A DNA stretch of 64,000 bases, from contig JAEWWU010000019.1 in NCBI GenBank assembly GCA_023396255.1, positions 131,229 to 195,228 on the forward strand, read 5' to 3'. Under the pieces are notes generated by a model. It had not been told where the DNA came from. It saw nothing but the letters and a program-made list of their open reading frames with translations, and did not search any database. Shown here piece after piece: positions 8,802 through 17,719 of the stretch. Position 1 is the stretch's first letter. Each line of letters begins with the position of its first letter. The stretch is from Bacteroidota bacterium (GTDB taxonomy: Bacteria; Bacteroidota; Bacteroidia; Bacteroidales; Porphyromonadaceae). The position numbers and the translations under genes are program-made.

Positions 8802-11699
8802 ATGATGAAACAAAAATTCTTTTTTAGAACAGTTCTCTTGTTTCTCGGATTTATTTCTTTGGGAGCTAAGTCCTTGGCGCAAGAGCAGTACTCGGTGAAT
8901 GTTTCTACTACCCCGTCGTCATCCGGGACTTGCACTTTTGAAATTACTGCTGATGGAGTTTCCGTAGAAAACGGAGGCAACGTTCCTGCTCACTCTACAG
9001 TCATCATCAAAGCAATTCCAGGAGAAGGTACAGCAATAAATATGTGGATCAAGAAACCAACTGGAGCAAAACAATCGACCGACCGTCTCACATTAACCAT
9101 TGAGAATGTCTCTGCAAACATCGTTGCACAAGCTGCAACATCTTTGCAAAGAACGCTCACTTTTGGTCCAGCTGCCGGACACGAAAGTTTTGGTACAGTT
9201 ACAGCCATCAAAGCTTATGGTAGTACCACTCCTTTGGTATCGGGTGTAAAAATGAATTCCACAACGGTCCGCTTTACTGCAACTGCAAATACCGGATACA
9301 GAGTAGATAAGTGGACAAAAAATGGAAAAGATCTTACAGATACGGAAAAATCATTGTATCTAAAAGAAAATGGTACGGTTTTAGAACTGTATGCTCTTTA
9401 CAATTCTGACGAAGACTATCGAGCCTATTTCGTTCCATCGGCAACCACACCCCCTTCTATCAAGTTTGCGTTAGCTCCCGGGCAAACCGAGGATGCCTTC
9501 ATAGAAGCGAAGTACAAAGACGGCAACAATGTAGAACATTTTATAGAATCTGGAGATATTGTGCCCGAAGGAACCCTCTATTCTATTTCCGTAACACCAT
9601 TTGGGAGCAAAACAATCGACAAATGGATCGTGGATGGAGTTGCCTTGGAAGCAGACGATGCACGTCTTTCTGACAACCGAACTGTTTTTGAAGAAAAAGC
9701 AACCAAGAACAGAGATATTGTGGTACACCTCAAAGAGGTTCCCAAAGCCATTATCAAATTTTCTGTAGCTCCCGGACAAGAGGCTTTCGGAAGTCTTGGT
9801 GCCAGTTACTATAATGTAACAACGTCTCAAACCGAGGATCTCAAAAGCGGAGATCAAGTTACTTACAAAAATTTCATTACCTACACGGCTATTCCTGCCG
9901 ATGGATATGAGGTGGACAAATTCACCTACAACGGAGAAAATATAGATCCCTTGGATTTGCTTGAAAACGGGACTCAGTACAACGCATTTCCAAGTACTCC
10001 GGAAGTAAACGTGGTAGTATACTTCAAGAAAAAAGGAGGTACAACAATTGGAGAAACATACAAAGTGAACTTCAAGTTGGGCTTTACATCTCAAGATTTT
10101 GGAACAATTTCTGCAACTGCCAATGGAGAAGAAATTCAACCCGACCAAGAAGTTCCTGCTGGAGCTAAAGTAGTAATCACAGCTCACCCCAAAGAAGGAT
10201 ACGGAGTATATTTTTGGTCAACAACTCCCTATGATCTTGAGCATACAGAATCTGCAGATAAAACAGTTTTCACTATTGAAAGCTTGAGTCAAAGCGTTAC
10301 CGCTACTCTTTACTTACAAAAAGTAGTTCGTCTTGACTACGGAGTAGCTGCCGGTCAAGAAGACAGAGGCACAGTTGCCGCTAAGGGAGGCTATCCCTCC
10401 GTAGAGATAACATCTGGGAGTTATCTTGGAGTCAAATCTTTAGTGTCGTTTACAGCCTCACCAAAAGAAGGATACGAAGTAGAAAAATGGACGGTAAACG
10501 GAAAAGAAGTAAGTAAAGAAGGCGAAACTGCCATATCCAAACCATTCTTCTCTTACAAAATACCCGAAGAAGGCAATGTCGATGTACGTGTTCACTTTAA
10601 GGCTATTGGAGGTGGAGAAGATCCCGGAACAACAGAAACCAATTATAAGGTCACCTTCAAAGTAGCTGACGGACAAGAAGACAGAGGTACATTAGAAATC
10701 ATACAAGATTATTTGGGCATCAATGAGATCGTTATAAAAAGTGGAGACAAAGTCGCCAAAGGACAACGCTTGGAATTTTTCATTGATGCCAAAGCCGGTT
10801 ATACCCTTGATAAAGTTATGATCAACGGTATAGATAAGACAGAAAATGTTAACAGATTCGATACCCAAAAGTCCCAATATACTTTAATCAATCTTTCGGA
10901 AGATATTAACGTTGTTGTATCGTTCAAACCGGAATCTGAATATCCTAAATATGCTTTGGAATTTGGTGTGTTGGCAGGGAGCGAAGCATTTGGTAAACTC
11001 ACAGCCACCCACGAAGGGAAAGAAATACAAAGTGGAGCTATGATTCCCGAAAAAGGTGCCGTTGAACTCAGAGCTGTTCCGAACGAAGGATACGAAGTGG
11101 AAAACTTCTACCGCAATGGACAACCTGATCCGGATGGCGTATCGAGCTCTGATCCCAATCTCTACTATTTCTATATGGATAGAGTAAGCGAAAAAATCGA
11201 AGTTTCGTTTAAGAAAAAAGCAGCCAGTGCAACGGTAGTTATCAACTATTCGGCTTCCGAAAACGGAACAGTTACAGCCAACTTGAACGGAACCTCAATT
11301 GCCAATGGAGGAAAGGTCAACAGAGGAGCTTCTGTCACCTTTGTTGCAACCCCCAACAAGGGATACATCCTCAAAGAATGGACTATAAATGGAAAAGTAT
11401 CGGACAACAAGACCACAACATTGACCCTTGTTGCCGAAAATGACCTTACGGTTACAGCAGTGTTCCAAAAAGACAATGCTATAGCCAACATAACGAATGA
11501 CAATATTAAAGTATTTATCCATAACAACAATTTGGTTATCTCCGGTCTACAAAAAGAACAAACTGTGGCTATGTATGCCATCACCGGTCAGTTGATTAAA
11601 CACACCGTTACAATGCAAGGCTTCAATATCGGAGATCTTGCCAGTGGCATTTACCTAATCAAACTGAACAACAAGGTTTATAAAGTGGTGAAACCGTAA
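8802..11699 (+). CDS. Nine-repeat InlB-like T9SS surface protein
   Basis: The 965-residue product has a Sec signal peptide (MMKQKFFFRT to KSLAQ). Nine imperfect units of roughly 80-110 residues follow, each with an opening strand (for example YKVNFK), a GQExxGT-type turn, a GxxVPxG segment, AxPxxGYxVxKWTxNG, and a closing VxVxFK strand. These are the divergent InlB B-repeat / bacterial-repeat fold. Short Gly-rich linkers (KKKGGTTIGE; GGGEDPGTTE) separate some units. The last 70 or so residues are a T9SS type A sorting domain (TNDNIKVF, VAMYAITGQL, LASGIYLIKL, VYKVVKP). Predicted role: surface-exposed stalk or adhesin exported by T9SS; ligand unknown. The second Met (8805) is an equally good start. 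A terminator follows at 11750. Confidence 0.8.
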   Translation: MMKQKFFFRTVLLFLGFISLGAKSLAQEQYSVNVSTTPSSSGTCTFEITADGVSVENGGNVPAHSTVIIKAIPGEGTAINMWIKKPTGAKQSTDRLTLTIENVSANIVAQAATSLQRTLTFGPAAGHESFGTVTAIKAYGSTTPLVSGVKMNSTTVRFTATANTGYRVDKWTKNGKDLTDTEKSLYLKENGTVLELYALYNSDEDYRAYFVPSATTPPSIKFALAPGQTEDAFIEAKYKDGNNVEHFIESGDIVPEGTLYSISVTPFGSKTIDKWIVDGVALEADDARLSDNRTVFEEKATKNRDIVVHLKEVPKAIIKFSVAPGQEAFGSLGASYYNVTTSQTEDLKSGDQVTYKNFITYTAIPADGYEVDKFTYNGENIDPLDLLENGTQYNAFPSTPEVNVVVYFKKKGGTTIGETYKVNFKLGFTSQDFGTISATANGEEIQPDQEVPAGAKVVITAHPKEGYGVYFWSTTPYDLEHTESADKTVFTIESLSQSVTATLYLQKVVRLDYGVAAGQEDRGTVAAKGGYPSVEITSGSYLGVKSLVSFTASPKEGYEVEKWTVNGKEVSKEGETAISKPFFSYKIPEEGNVDVRVHFKAIGGGEDPGTTETNYKVTFKVADGQEDRGTLEIIQDYLGINEIVIKSGDKVAKGQRLEFFIDAKAGYTLDKVMINGIDKTENVNRFDTQKSQYTLINLSEDINVVVSFKPESEYPKYALEFGVLAGSEAFGKLTATHEGKEIQSGAMIPEKGAVELRAVPNEGYEVENFYRNGQPDPDGVSSSDPNLYYFYMDRVSEKIEVSFKKKAASATVVINYSASENGTVTANLNGTSIANGGKVNRGASVTFVATPNKGYILKEWTINGKVSDNKTTTLTLVAENDLTVTAVFQKDNAIANITNDNIKVFIHNNNLVISGLQKEQTVAMYAITGQLIKHTVTMQGFNIGDLASGIYLIKLNNKVYKVVKP

Positions 11700-11749
11700 T
11701 TATTCACTTGACAAGAGGAATATTTACAGACACTCTTATTCAATAGAGA

Positions 11750-11789
11750 AGAGACACAAGGGGCTTTTACCTCCTTGTGTCTCTTTTTT
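11750..11789 (+). terminator. Rho-independent terminator after the InlB-repeat gene
   Basis: Arms AGAGACACAAGG (11750-11761) and CCTTGTGTCTCT (11773-11784) pair perfectly over an 11-base loop and are followed by a T-run. Confidence 0.9.
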
Positions 11790-11826
11790 CCTTATCAAGA
11801 AAAAAAAGACCACAATCGGGCTGTAA

Positions 11827-11857
11827 TTTGTTTTTTAGATTAAAAAGGGTATTTTTG
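11827..11857 (+). promoter_or_regulatory. Consensus promoter for the S4-domain gene
   Basis: TTTG (11827-11830), a 19-base spacer and TATTTTTG (11850-11857) match the Bacteroidota -33/-7 consensus in sequence and spacing. The start codon is about 185 bases downstream, leaving a long leader. Confidence 0.7.
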
Positions 11858-11880
11858 CAACATAAATAATTGTTGTAGTA

Positions 11881-11952
11881 CTTGCACAGACAGAAAAAGT
11901 AGAAAGTTCTTATTTACACTGCCCGCCTCGAGGTGTTCGCACCTTGTGCAAG
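11881..11952 (+). ncRNA. Candidate structured leader RNA
   Basis: Just downstream of the promoter, CTTGCACA (11881-11888) pairs perfectly with TGTGCAAG (11945-11952). Inside this outer stem AGGTG (11931-11935) and CACCT (11940-11944) form a hairpin with a TTCG tetraloop, directly abutting the outer 3' arm. This resembles a folded 5' leader or small RNA; it matches no RNA family I can name. Confidence 0.4.
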
Positions 11953-12042
11953 TTGAGCTCTCTTCTCCAAGGAGATCTCAGTCGAATGAAGCCTATTCAA
12001 TCAAATTATAAATTCATCATCTATTTACATTGATCATCAAAA

Positions 12043-12543
12043 ATGAGTGTGCGTATCAACAAACTGCTTAGTGATTCTGGTTTAGGATCTCGCAGAGAAG
12101 TAGAAAAATACGTTTTGGAAGGAAGAGTACAGCTCAACGGAGAACGTGCAGAACTGACAGACTTTGTTGTCGAAAACGATGTCGTTACTCTTGATGGAGA
12201 AGAGTTGCCGGTCAATGAAATTCTTCGCGAAGTACTATCTATGGAAAAATATCTCTCCTCTATGGAAGACGATGATTCGGATTCCTCATCGGGCAGTGGG
12301 GGTAAACGCTTTGGAGCACCAGGAGCCTCCGGACGCAATAAAACGCTCCGCAATGACCACAAAGTACGCACGATGAGAGGGAACAAAGAAGATTGGAACG
12401 ATTTTTCAGCCCATTCCTCTGCAGGAAAAAAGCATACAAAACCAAACAAAGGTCACGGAAAAGAAAACAGAGACAGTGGCTTTCGCAAAAGCGGTAAATT
12501 TTCGGGAGAGGGAAATCGCAATTACAAGAACAAAACACGATAG
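12043..12543 (+). CDS. S4-domain RNA-binding protein without a catalytic domain
   Basis: Residues 3-60 form an S4 RNA-binding domain (RINKLLSDSGLGSRREVEKY, then GRVQLNG, then VVTLDGEELPV), closest in style to the N-terminus of RluB/RluF-type pseudouridine synthases. The usual synthase domain is absent: after about residue 70 the protein becomes a Ser/Gly/Lys/Arg/Asn-rich low-complexity tail to residue 166, with GNRNYKNKTR at the end, and the downstream DNA shows no trace of a synthase. The role is probably binding structured RNA such as rRNA. The basic disordered tail could extend the contact. It has its own promoter and long leader and is followed by a terminator. The domain call is secure; the cellular role is inference. 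Confidence 0.8.
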   Translation: MSVRINKLLSDSGLGSRREVEKYVLEGRVQLNGERAELTDFVVENDVVTLDGEELPVNEILREVLSMEKYLSSMEDDDSDSSSGSGGKRFGAPGASGRNKTLRNDHKVRTMRGNKEDWNDFSAHSSAGKKHTKPNKGHGKENRDSGFRKSGKFSGEGNRNYKNKTR

Positions 12544-12575
12544 TGCAAAAAATACCGTGAGTAGCGTCTAAAAAA

Positions 12576-12646
12576 AGTGTGTAAGCATCGGTTTGTTCTT
12601 TTTTTAGCCTCTAAGATTTGACCGATGGAGCTTACACGCCCTTTTT
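12576..12646 (+). terminator. Terminator of the S4-domain gene
   Basis: GTGTAAGCATCGGT and ACCGATGGAGCTTACAC pair with a small bulge around a loop of about 30 bases and are followed by CCCTTTTT. Confidence 0.65.
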
Positions 12647-12699
12647 ACATTATCTCTCTTTGCTATCAGAGGGCAAATAAAGATTAGATTCCTGCAGAG

Positions 12700-12790
12700 A
12701 AAAATTTGCTCGGACGGAATAAAAATTAGTAGGGAATTATCCCAAATTAGTTCCCTCAAAATCACCAAAAAGTAGGGAACTAATTACTCT
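12700..12790 (+). repeat. Palindromic intergenic repeat, copy B
   Basis: Contains CGGACGGAATAAAAATTAG, TAGGGAATTAT, TTAGTTCCCT and the complementary AGTAGGGAACTAATTA. Blocks match copies A, C and E in the same order. Confidence 0.75.
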
Positions 12791-12969
12791 TTATAGAGGT
12801 CTAAACAATCGTACGCTCGATTACGAACGACAACCGGTAGAGCTGCGCAAAAAGTTAGAAACGTAGAAATAAGCAACTCTTGGAAGCTGTCAAAAGTCCC
12901 ACAAGCAAATCTGAGTAAAAGCACAACTTTTCTAAAAGTCTTCTGTTGGCTATAAAACATCCTCAAAAA

Positions 12970-13024
12970 GGTAAGCCTCAAACAATTGATTCCTCAAAAG
13001 AGAAGCAATTGCTTGAGGCTTACC
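12970..13024 (-). terminator. Terminator of creD
   Basis: GGTAAGCCTCAAACAATTG pairs with CAATTGCTTGAGGCTTACC with one mismatch. On the minus strand it is followed by CTTTTTG, as expected for the end of the creD transcript. Confidence 0.75.
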
Positions 13025-13051
13025 TTATATCGGAAGAACTATAATCTTTTA

Positions 13052-14470
13052 TTACTGCTTATCCAACACCTTAGCCGAATAGAACATAACAAAAGCGAGA
13101 ATACAGAACAGTCCTAAACTTCCTGTCAATAGGGCGTACGTCTGCATCTGCATCAATACGTATACCGCCAAATAAAGAAAGAGCATAATTCCGGCAATCA
13201 GAAACGCCCTACCCTTTTCTTTCAAAACGGCAAAGAAGTATGCACAGTTCAACCCAACAGTCATAAGCGTTGCTATCAAATAGGCATATCCAAAGCCAAC
13301 TATCTCGCTAAAAGAAAGGAGAAGCGAATAGAACAACACAAGAGATAAGCCACTGAGCAAGTAATGTAGCACGTTTATTGTTTTATCTCTTCTGAGCAAT
13401 CCCAATTCGACCAGGAATATAGACAGCATAGACAAAACAATAACCAATATGCCATACTTAATACTTCTGTCGGTTTGAGTATAATGATCTGCCGGCTCTA
13501 TGAAATTGATATAAGAATCATTGCTGATCAACTTAGGCAAGAGCTCTTCGTCCACATAATTATCGGAAAAGATACTCTTCCATTGGGCTGAAAACCCGTT
13601 GTTGGTTACTTCGGACTTGATTGGAAGGTTGTTACCTTGAAAAGAAGGGGCACTCCAGTTCCCTTTTATGTTTACATTATTGACTGCCGCTGTTCCTTGT
13701 ATCCCAAATTTCTTACTTCCGGAAACAGATAAAGAGCAATCGAAGCGTAACTCTTGATCCGACTCACCCAACGTTATGGGGTAAGGAACAGATTGAGCCT
13801 CCGACATAAAAAACATCGATGACTCTCTTACAACCTCATCATAAACCTCAAAATCATAGTCATCACGATTATATAAGGATAAATTCACGTCATTATCCGA
13901 TCTCATCCTGAGTTTCTGCCCATTCACAGTGATAAAAACCAAATCTCTGTATCCTTTAGAATCTTTTACAGACAAAACGATTTTGGCTTTTTCCAATTGA
14001 TACTTATTGGGAAGCGTTGTCACGGCTTGCCGTATATCCTCTGTATTCCAAGCTCCATTTACTTGAATTTGAGAAGTATAAACAGGTACTTGATAAATAC
14101 TCCTATGACGCATTTCCATATTAAGCTCTGCCGAGGCTTGCAACTCACGGGGTAGTATGTATAGATACCTGACCTGTGATGTGTCTTGCGAAGAAACGTA
14201 AGGAATCACAAGCACAGGGGTTACTACATTCTGCTCTCCACCCCACTTTTCTGTAATTTCACCCTCCACTGATTCTGCCTCATTTTCTCGCTCTGTCGCT
14301 AAACCGGATACCATCAATAAGGGGATCATTAACAGCAAACAAATCAGCCCTATTATCATCACCTTTGCAAAAAGTTTCATAGATCCCTTTTGCTTGGATT
14401 TGTTCAAAGAAGAGAAAGGATCCCTTTCGCTGAGGGGATTCAAAGAATCTTTTTTTTCATACTGTTCCAT
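13052..14470 (-). CDS. creD: CreD family inner-membrane protein
   Basis: The 472-residue protein has a short cytoplasmic N-terminus, one membrane helix at about 33-55 (VMIIGLICLLLMIPLLMV), a large periplasmic domain of about 270 residues, and a C-terminal cluster of about five helices (from about 340 to the end). The ERENEAESVEGEITEKWGG segment after the first helix and the following VVTPVLVIPY are hallmarks of CreD, a protein linked to envelope stress and beta-lactam tolerance in other bacteria. No creB or creC gene is adjacent, so regulation must differ from E. coli. It is monocistronic, with its own terminator, and an inverted repeat (TTTGTCC/GGACAAA) overlaps its -7 promoter box. Confidence 0.9.
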   Translation of the reverse strand: MEQYEKKDSLNPLSERDPFSSLNKSKQKGSMKLFAKVMIIGLICLLLMIPLLMVSGLATERENEAESVEGEITEKWGGEQNVVTPVLVIPYVSSQDTSQVRYLYILPRELQASAELNMEMRHRSIYQVPVYTSQIQVNGAWNTEDIRQAVTTLPNKYQLEKAKIVLSVKDSKGYRDLVFITVNGQKLRMRSDNDVNLSLYNRDDYDFEVYDEVVRESSMFFMSEAQSVPYPITLGESDQELRFDCSLSVSGSKKFGIQGTAAVNNVNIKGNWSAPSFQGNNLPIKSEVTNNGFSAQWKSIFSDNYVDEELLPKLISNDSYINFIEPADHYTQTDRSIKYGILVIVLSMLSIFLVELGLLRRDKTINVLHYLLSGLSLVLFYSLLLSFSEIVGFGYAYLIATLMTVGLNCAYFFAVLKEKGRAFLIAGIMLFLYLAVYVLMQMQTYALLTGSLGLFCILAFVMFYSAKVLDKQ

Positions 14471-14533
14471 AACATCTGCATTTATATCCTACCATAAAGA
14501 ATCGACCAATATCAACCCTTAAAGACTGATAAT

Positions 14534-14556
14534 TTTGTCCTACACGGACAAATGTA
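14534..14556 (-). promoter_or_regulatory. creD promoter box overlapped by an operator-like inverted repeat
   Basis: On the minus strand TACATTTG (14556-14549) is a -7 box. TTTGTCC (14534-14540) and GGACAAA (14546-14552) form a 7-bp inverted repeat with a 5-base centre covering the end of that box, the position expected for a repressor operator. Confidence 0.5.
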
Positions 14557-14605
14557 ACACTTTTTCATTATAGAAATATCTGGCTTTAGAGGCAAATAGT
14601 TCGGA

Positions 14606-14651
14606 TAAAAAAAGAGACCGTACTCAAAATATCTCAATTGAGTACGATCTC
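14606..14651 (-). terminator. Terminator of the M13 peptidase gene
   Basis: GAGACCGTACTCAA pairs with TTGAGTACGATCTC with one mismatch; on the minus strand a run of seven T follows. Confidence 0.85.
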
Positions 14652-14703
14652 CCTTCATCGTCAGTGGTTAATAAAAACCACTAAAGCTCCGTTGTGTGAG
14701 AAT

Positions 14704-16752
14704 TTACCAAACAATAACCCTCTGTTCGGGAGCTATATACATCTTATCTGTAGGTTGGATATTAAATGCATCGTAGAAAATATCCAAGTTTTTGAGTGTT
14801 TGGTTTACACGGTTCTCTCCCAAACTGTGTACGTCTATCTGAGTCAAGCGCACTTTTTCTTGCTCCGTTATATTCTGTCCCCACAAACGGGCATAACCAA
14901 TAAAGAACCTTTGGGCAGGAGTAAATCCGTCAATAGGTTCTACAGTTTTACCTTTGAGGGCTTTCTGTAGGGCTGCGTAGGCTACAACCAAACCTCCTTG
15001 ATCGGCAATATTTTCACCCAAAGTATAAGCTCCATTGGCTTTCAAAGTAGGAGTTATTTGAATGGCGTTGAATTGCTCTACTAAACGTTGAGCCGATTTG
15101 GTAAACATCTCGCTGTCTGCGGCGGTCCACCAATCATTCATATTTCCATCCTTGTCGAAATTGCGTCCCTGATCGTCAAACCCGTGAGTCATTTCGTGAC
15201 CAATGACAACCCCGATAGCTCCATAGTTTACAGCATCATCCGCATCCAAATTAAAGAATGGAGGCTGAAGGATTCCCGCCGGGAAACAGATCTCATTGGT
15301 AGTAGGCATATAGTAGGCATTAACATCCTGCGGATTCATAAGCCACTCTTCTCTATCTACCGGCTTGCCCAATTTGTCCATATTGCGCTGATGCTCAAAT
15401 AAAACTGAACGTCTGACATTTTCGTAGTAAGAAGCCGCTGCATCTATATCCAACTTTGAGTAATCTTTCCAAGTATCGGGATATCCTACTTTAACTCGGA
15501 AAGAGGATAACTTGGCTACTGCTTTTTCCTTTGTTTCGGCAGACATCCACCCAAGTCCTTGTATTCTTTCTTTAAGAGCTGATTGCAAATTTGCAATTAG
15601 GGTAATCATACGTTCCTTGGCTTGGGGAGGGAAATATTGCTTCACATAGATCTCGCCCAAAGCCTCACCAAGCATAGAATTGACCACATCCACAGAGCGT
15701 CTCCAACGAGGATGCATCTCCTTGCGCCCACTTAGAGTACGACCATAAAAGTCAAATCCAGCTTCGACAAAACTATCCGAAAGATAGGAAGCTGCATCAT
15801 CCATTGTTGAAGCAAGGAAAAAATCTTTGAGTTGATTCAGATCTACATTCTTGAACCAAACATCGAATTTCTTGAAAAAGTCTAACTGCGCTACATTCCA
15901 AGACTCAACCTTATCTAACTTACGAGCGCGGAGATATTCTTTCCAATCGAAAGACTTGTTAGCCTCTGCAAAAGAAACGGTTGAAAGTTTGTGATAGTTG
16001 CGCAAGTCATCACGCAACTCCTCTTGCGAATAGCACATCTGTGCCAATTGCGTTGAGATGGCAATATTATTTTTGGCAATACGTTGCGCTTCTTCCTGAG
16101 TATAACCACTCAAGGTTGCCAATTTTTCTACATACAAATTGTAAGCCTCCAAAATCTTGGTAAACTCGGGAGTAGATTTGATGTAGTAATCTCTATTTCC
16201 CAGCGGAAGAGAAGTCTGCAAAACGTGCATAATATTCATATCGCTGTTCATATTGTCCGCCCCCACATAAGTACCAAAGAGCATTCCGCTGCCCTCATTG
16301 TGGTTTTGAGCAATATAGGTTACCACCTGCTTTTTGTCGGCAATAGCCTCGATGGCTTTGAGTTCTTTTTGTATTGGAGTGGCCCCCAATTCGTTGCGTT
16401 TGAGGCTATCCATAGATTGGTTATAAAGCGTAGCCACACGATATTCGTTGGTTCCTTTCTTCGCTTTGGAAGTTGCCAAAGTATTAACAATTCCGTGCAA
16501 ACGCTCCAAAGAAGAATCGCGCAAGACATCAAATGTGCCATAACGACTATAGGCAGGTTTAAGCGGATTGTTTTTGATCCAACCTCCATTTACGTAGTGA
16601 TAAAAATCATCTTGTGGGCGAACAGTCGTATCTAAATCAGCAAGATTGATCGCCGGAGTTTTTTGTTCATCAGATTTGCTGTTTTTATCACAAGAAACTG
16701 CCGAAAATAAAGAGAAGGCAATTAGTGTACAAGCAATTTTTTTAGAGTTCAT
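14704..16752 (-). CDS. pepO: M13 family zinc metallopeptidase (PepO-like lipoprotein)
   Basis: I start at the ATG at 16752; the in-frame codon two residues upstream is TTG. The signal peptide ends in a lipobox (FSAVSC), so the enzyme is probably lipid-anchored in the envelope. The zinc site is VIGHEMTHGFDDQGR at about residue 519, with the third ligand in GENIADQGG at about 580, and the NAYY motif typical of M13 (neprilysin/endothelin-converting-enzyme) peptidases lies upstream. The length of about 682 residues is normal. P. gingivalis has a homologous PepO. It would cleave short extracellular peptides. It sits 15 bases after the nucleotidyltransferase gene and is probably co-transcribed with it. 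Confidence 0.92.
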   Translation of the reverse strand: MNSKKIACTLIAFSLFSAVSCDKNSKSDEQKTPAINLADLDTTVRPQDDFYHYVNGGWIKNNPLKPAYSRYGTFDVLRDSSLERLHGIVNTLATSKAKKGTNEYRVATLYNQSMDSLKRNELGATPIQKELKAIEAIADKKQVVTYIAQNHNEGSGMLFGTYVGADNMNSDMNIMHVLQTSLPLGNRDYYIKSTPEFTKILEAYNLYVEKLATLSGYTQEEAQRIAKNNIAISTQLAQMCYSQEELRDDLRNYHKLSTVSFAEANKSFDWKEYLRARKLDKVESWNVAQLDFFKKFDVWFKNVDLNQLKDFFLASTMDDAASYLSDSFVEAGFDFYGRTLSGRKEMHPRWRRSVDVVNSMLGEALGEIYVKQYFPPQAKERMITLIANLQSALKERIQGLGWMSAETKEKAVAKLSSFRVKVGYPDTWKDYSKLDIDAAASYYENVRRSVLFEHQRNMDKLGKPVDREEWLMNPQDVNAYYMPTTNEICFPAGILQPPFFNLDADDAVNYGAIGVVIGHEMTHGFDDQGRNFDKDGNMNDWWTAADSEMFTKSAQRLVEQFNAIQITPTLKANGAYTLGENIADQGGLVVAYAALQKALKGKTVEPIDGFTPAQRFFIGYARLWGQNITEQEKVRLTQIDVHSLGENRVNQTLKNLDIFYDAFNIQPTDKMYIAPEQRVIVW

Positions 16753-16773
16753 ATTCAAGTTAAAATAAAGTGA

Positions 16774-17694
16774 TTATTTGCTTAAAAGGGGAAATGGATA
16801 AATCCCTTTTTGGGTTAGCTCGGAGAGTTTTTGCACAACCAAAGGACGATCTTCTGCATAAGTAACACCAAACCAACGAGCCGAGGTTTGCAATACCTCT
16901 ACCGTAGTCTGCCCTGCACTTATTAGATGATCAACCACCGAAGGGATATAAAATTCACTCTTGGGTTCTTGAATTTTTTCTTTCAAAAATTCAACAAAGA
17001 GCTTCGTAGAATACGCAAAATAGTCAGGCGTAAAACCCCACATATTCATAGACACCGGAGTATTGGGAGACAATTGCTGCACTGAGCCGTCATCCATTCG
17101 GCTTTCAATCGCCCCTTGAGCATCGAAACCAATCTCCTTGTGCTCGGTAATTCCGGTCAGCAAATGGCTTTCACTAACTTCACACACACCTCTCGAGACA
17201 GTTCCGCTCGCACTCATTGTATTTTGCAAATCATATGCAACCATACAATAGCGTGAGGTAGCTCCTAACGGCAAAGCGGTAAGATATTCGGCCATCGTAA
17301 CAAACGCGTCACGACCATAGAAATCATCTGCATTGATCACAGCAAAAGGCGTATTTACCACCGGCTCGGACATCATAAGAGCGTGATTGGTACCCCAAGG
17401 CTTAGTTCTTTCGGTGGGACAAATAAAGGGAGCCGGCAATTTATCCACCTCTTGAAAAACTATTTCTGTTTCTATAAAGGAGATATACTTGCTCAATACC
17501 TGTTCTCTAAATTGTTTTTCAAAAGAGTGGCGAATAACAAAGACCACTTTGCCAAATCCCGCCCTATGTGCATCATAAATGGAATAATCCATAATGGTTT
17601 CTCCGGATGGCCCCAATGGATCCAACTGTTTGAGACCTCCATAACGACTACCCATCCCGGCAGCCATTACAACCAATGTAGGTTTCGTATTCAT
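16774..17694 (-). CDS. Sugar-nucleotidyltransferase-like protein
   Basis: The 306-residue protein opens with TLVVMAAGMGSRYGGLKQ, the Gly-rich nucleotide-binding loop of NTP transferases (GT-A fold), followed by GPSGETIMDYSIYDA. AVINADDFYGRDAF carries the acidic metal-binding residues. This family of small Bacteroidota nucleotidyltransferases is related to glucose-1-phosphate uridylyl/thymidylyltransferases; the actual sugar and nucleotide cannot be told. The start is the first ATG before the loop. A promoter box (TACCTTTG) sits in the 33-base gap from the epimerase gene, so it can be expressed separately. The epimerase next door suggests a shared sugar or polar-metabolite pathway. Confidence 0.8.
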   Translation of the reverse strand: MNTKPTLVVMAAGMGSRYGGLKQLDPLGPSGETIMDYSIYDAHRAGFGKVVFVIRHSFEKQFREQVLSKYISFIETEIVFQEVDKLPAPFICPTERTKPWGTNHALMMSEPVVNTPFAVINADDFYGRDAFVTMAEYLTALPLGATSRYCMVAYDLQNTMSASGTVSRGVCEVSESHLLTGITEHKEIGFDAQGAIESRMDDGSVQQLSPNTPVSMNMWGFTPDYFAYSTKLFVEFLKEKIQEPKSEFYIPSVVDHLISAGQTTVEVLQTSARWFGVTYAEDRPLVVQKLSELTQKGIYPFPLLSK

Positions 17695-17719
17695 CTTATA
17701 AATGTTTGTTATACTGCAG

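Larger units (their letters stand above)
12647..13051. other. Convergent intergenic region
   Basis: Lies between the S4 gene and creD, which converge. It holds repeat copy B and the creD terminator. Nothing coding is supported. Confidence 0.5.

Noticed and set aside
9471..10187. 238-codon minus-strand frame opposite the InlB-repeat gene
   Set aside because: It is antisense to a strongly supported repeat protein with signal peptide and T9SS domain, and its own translation has no motif.
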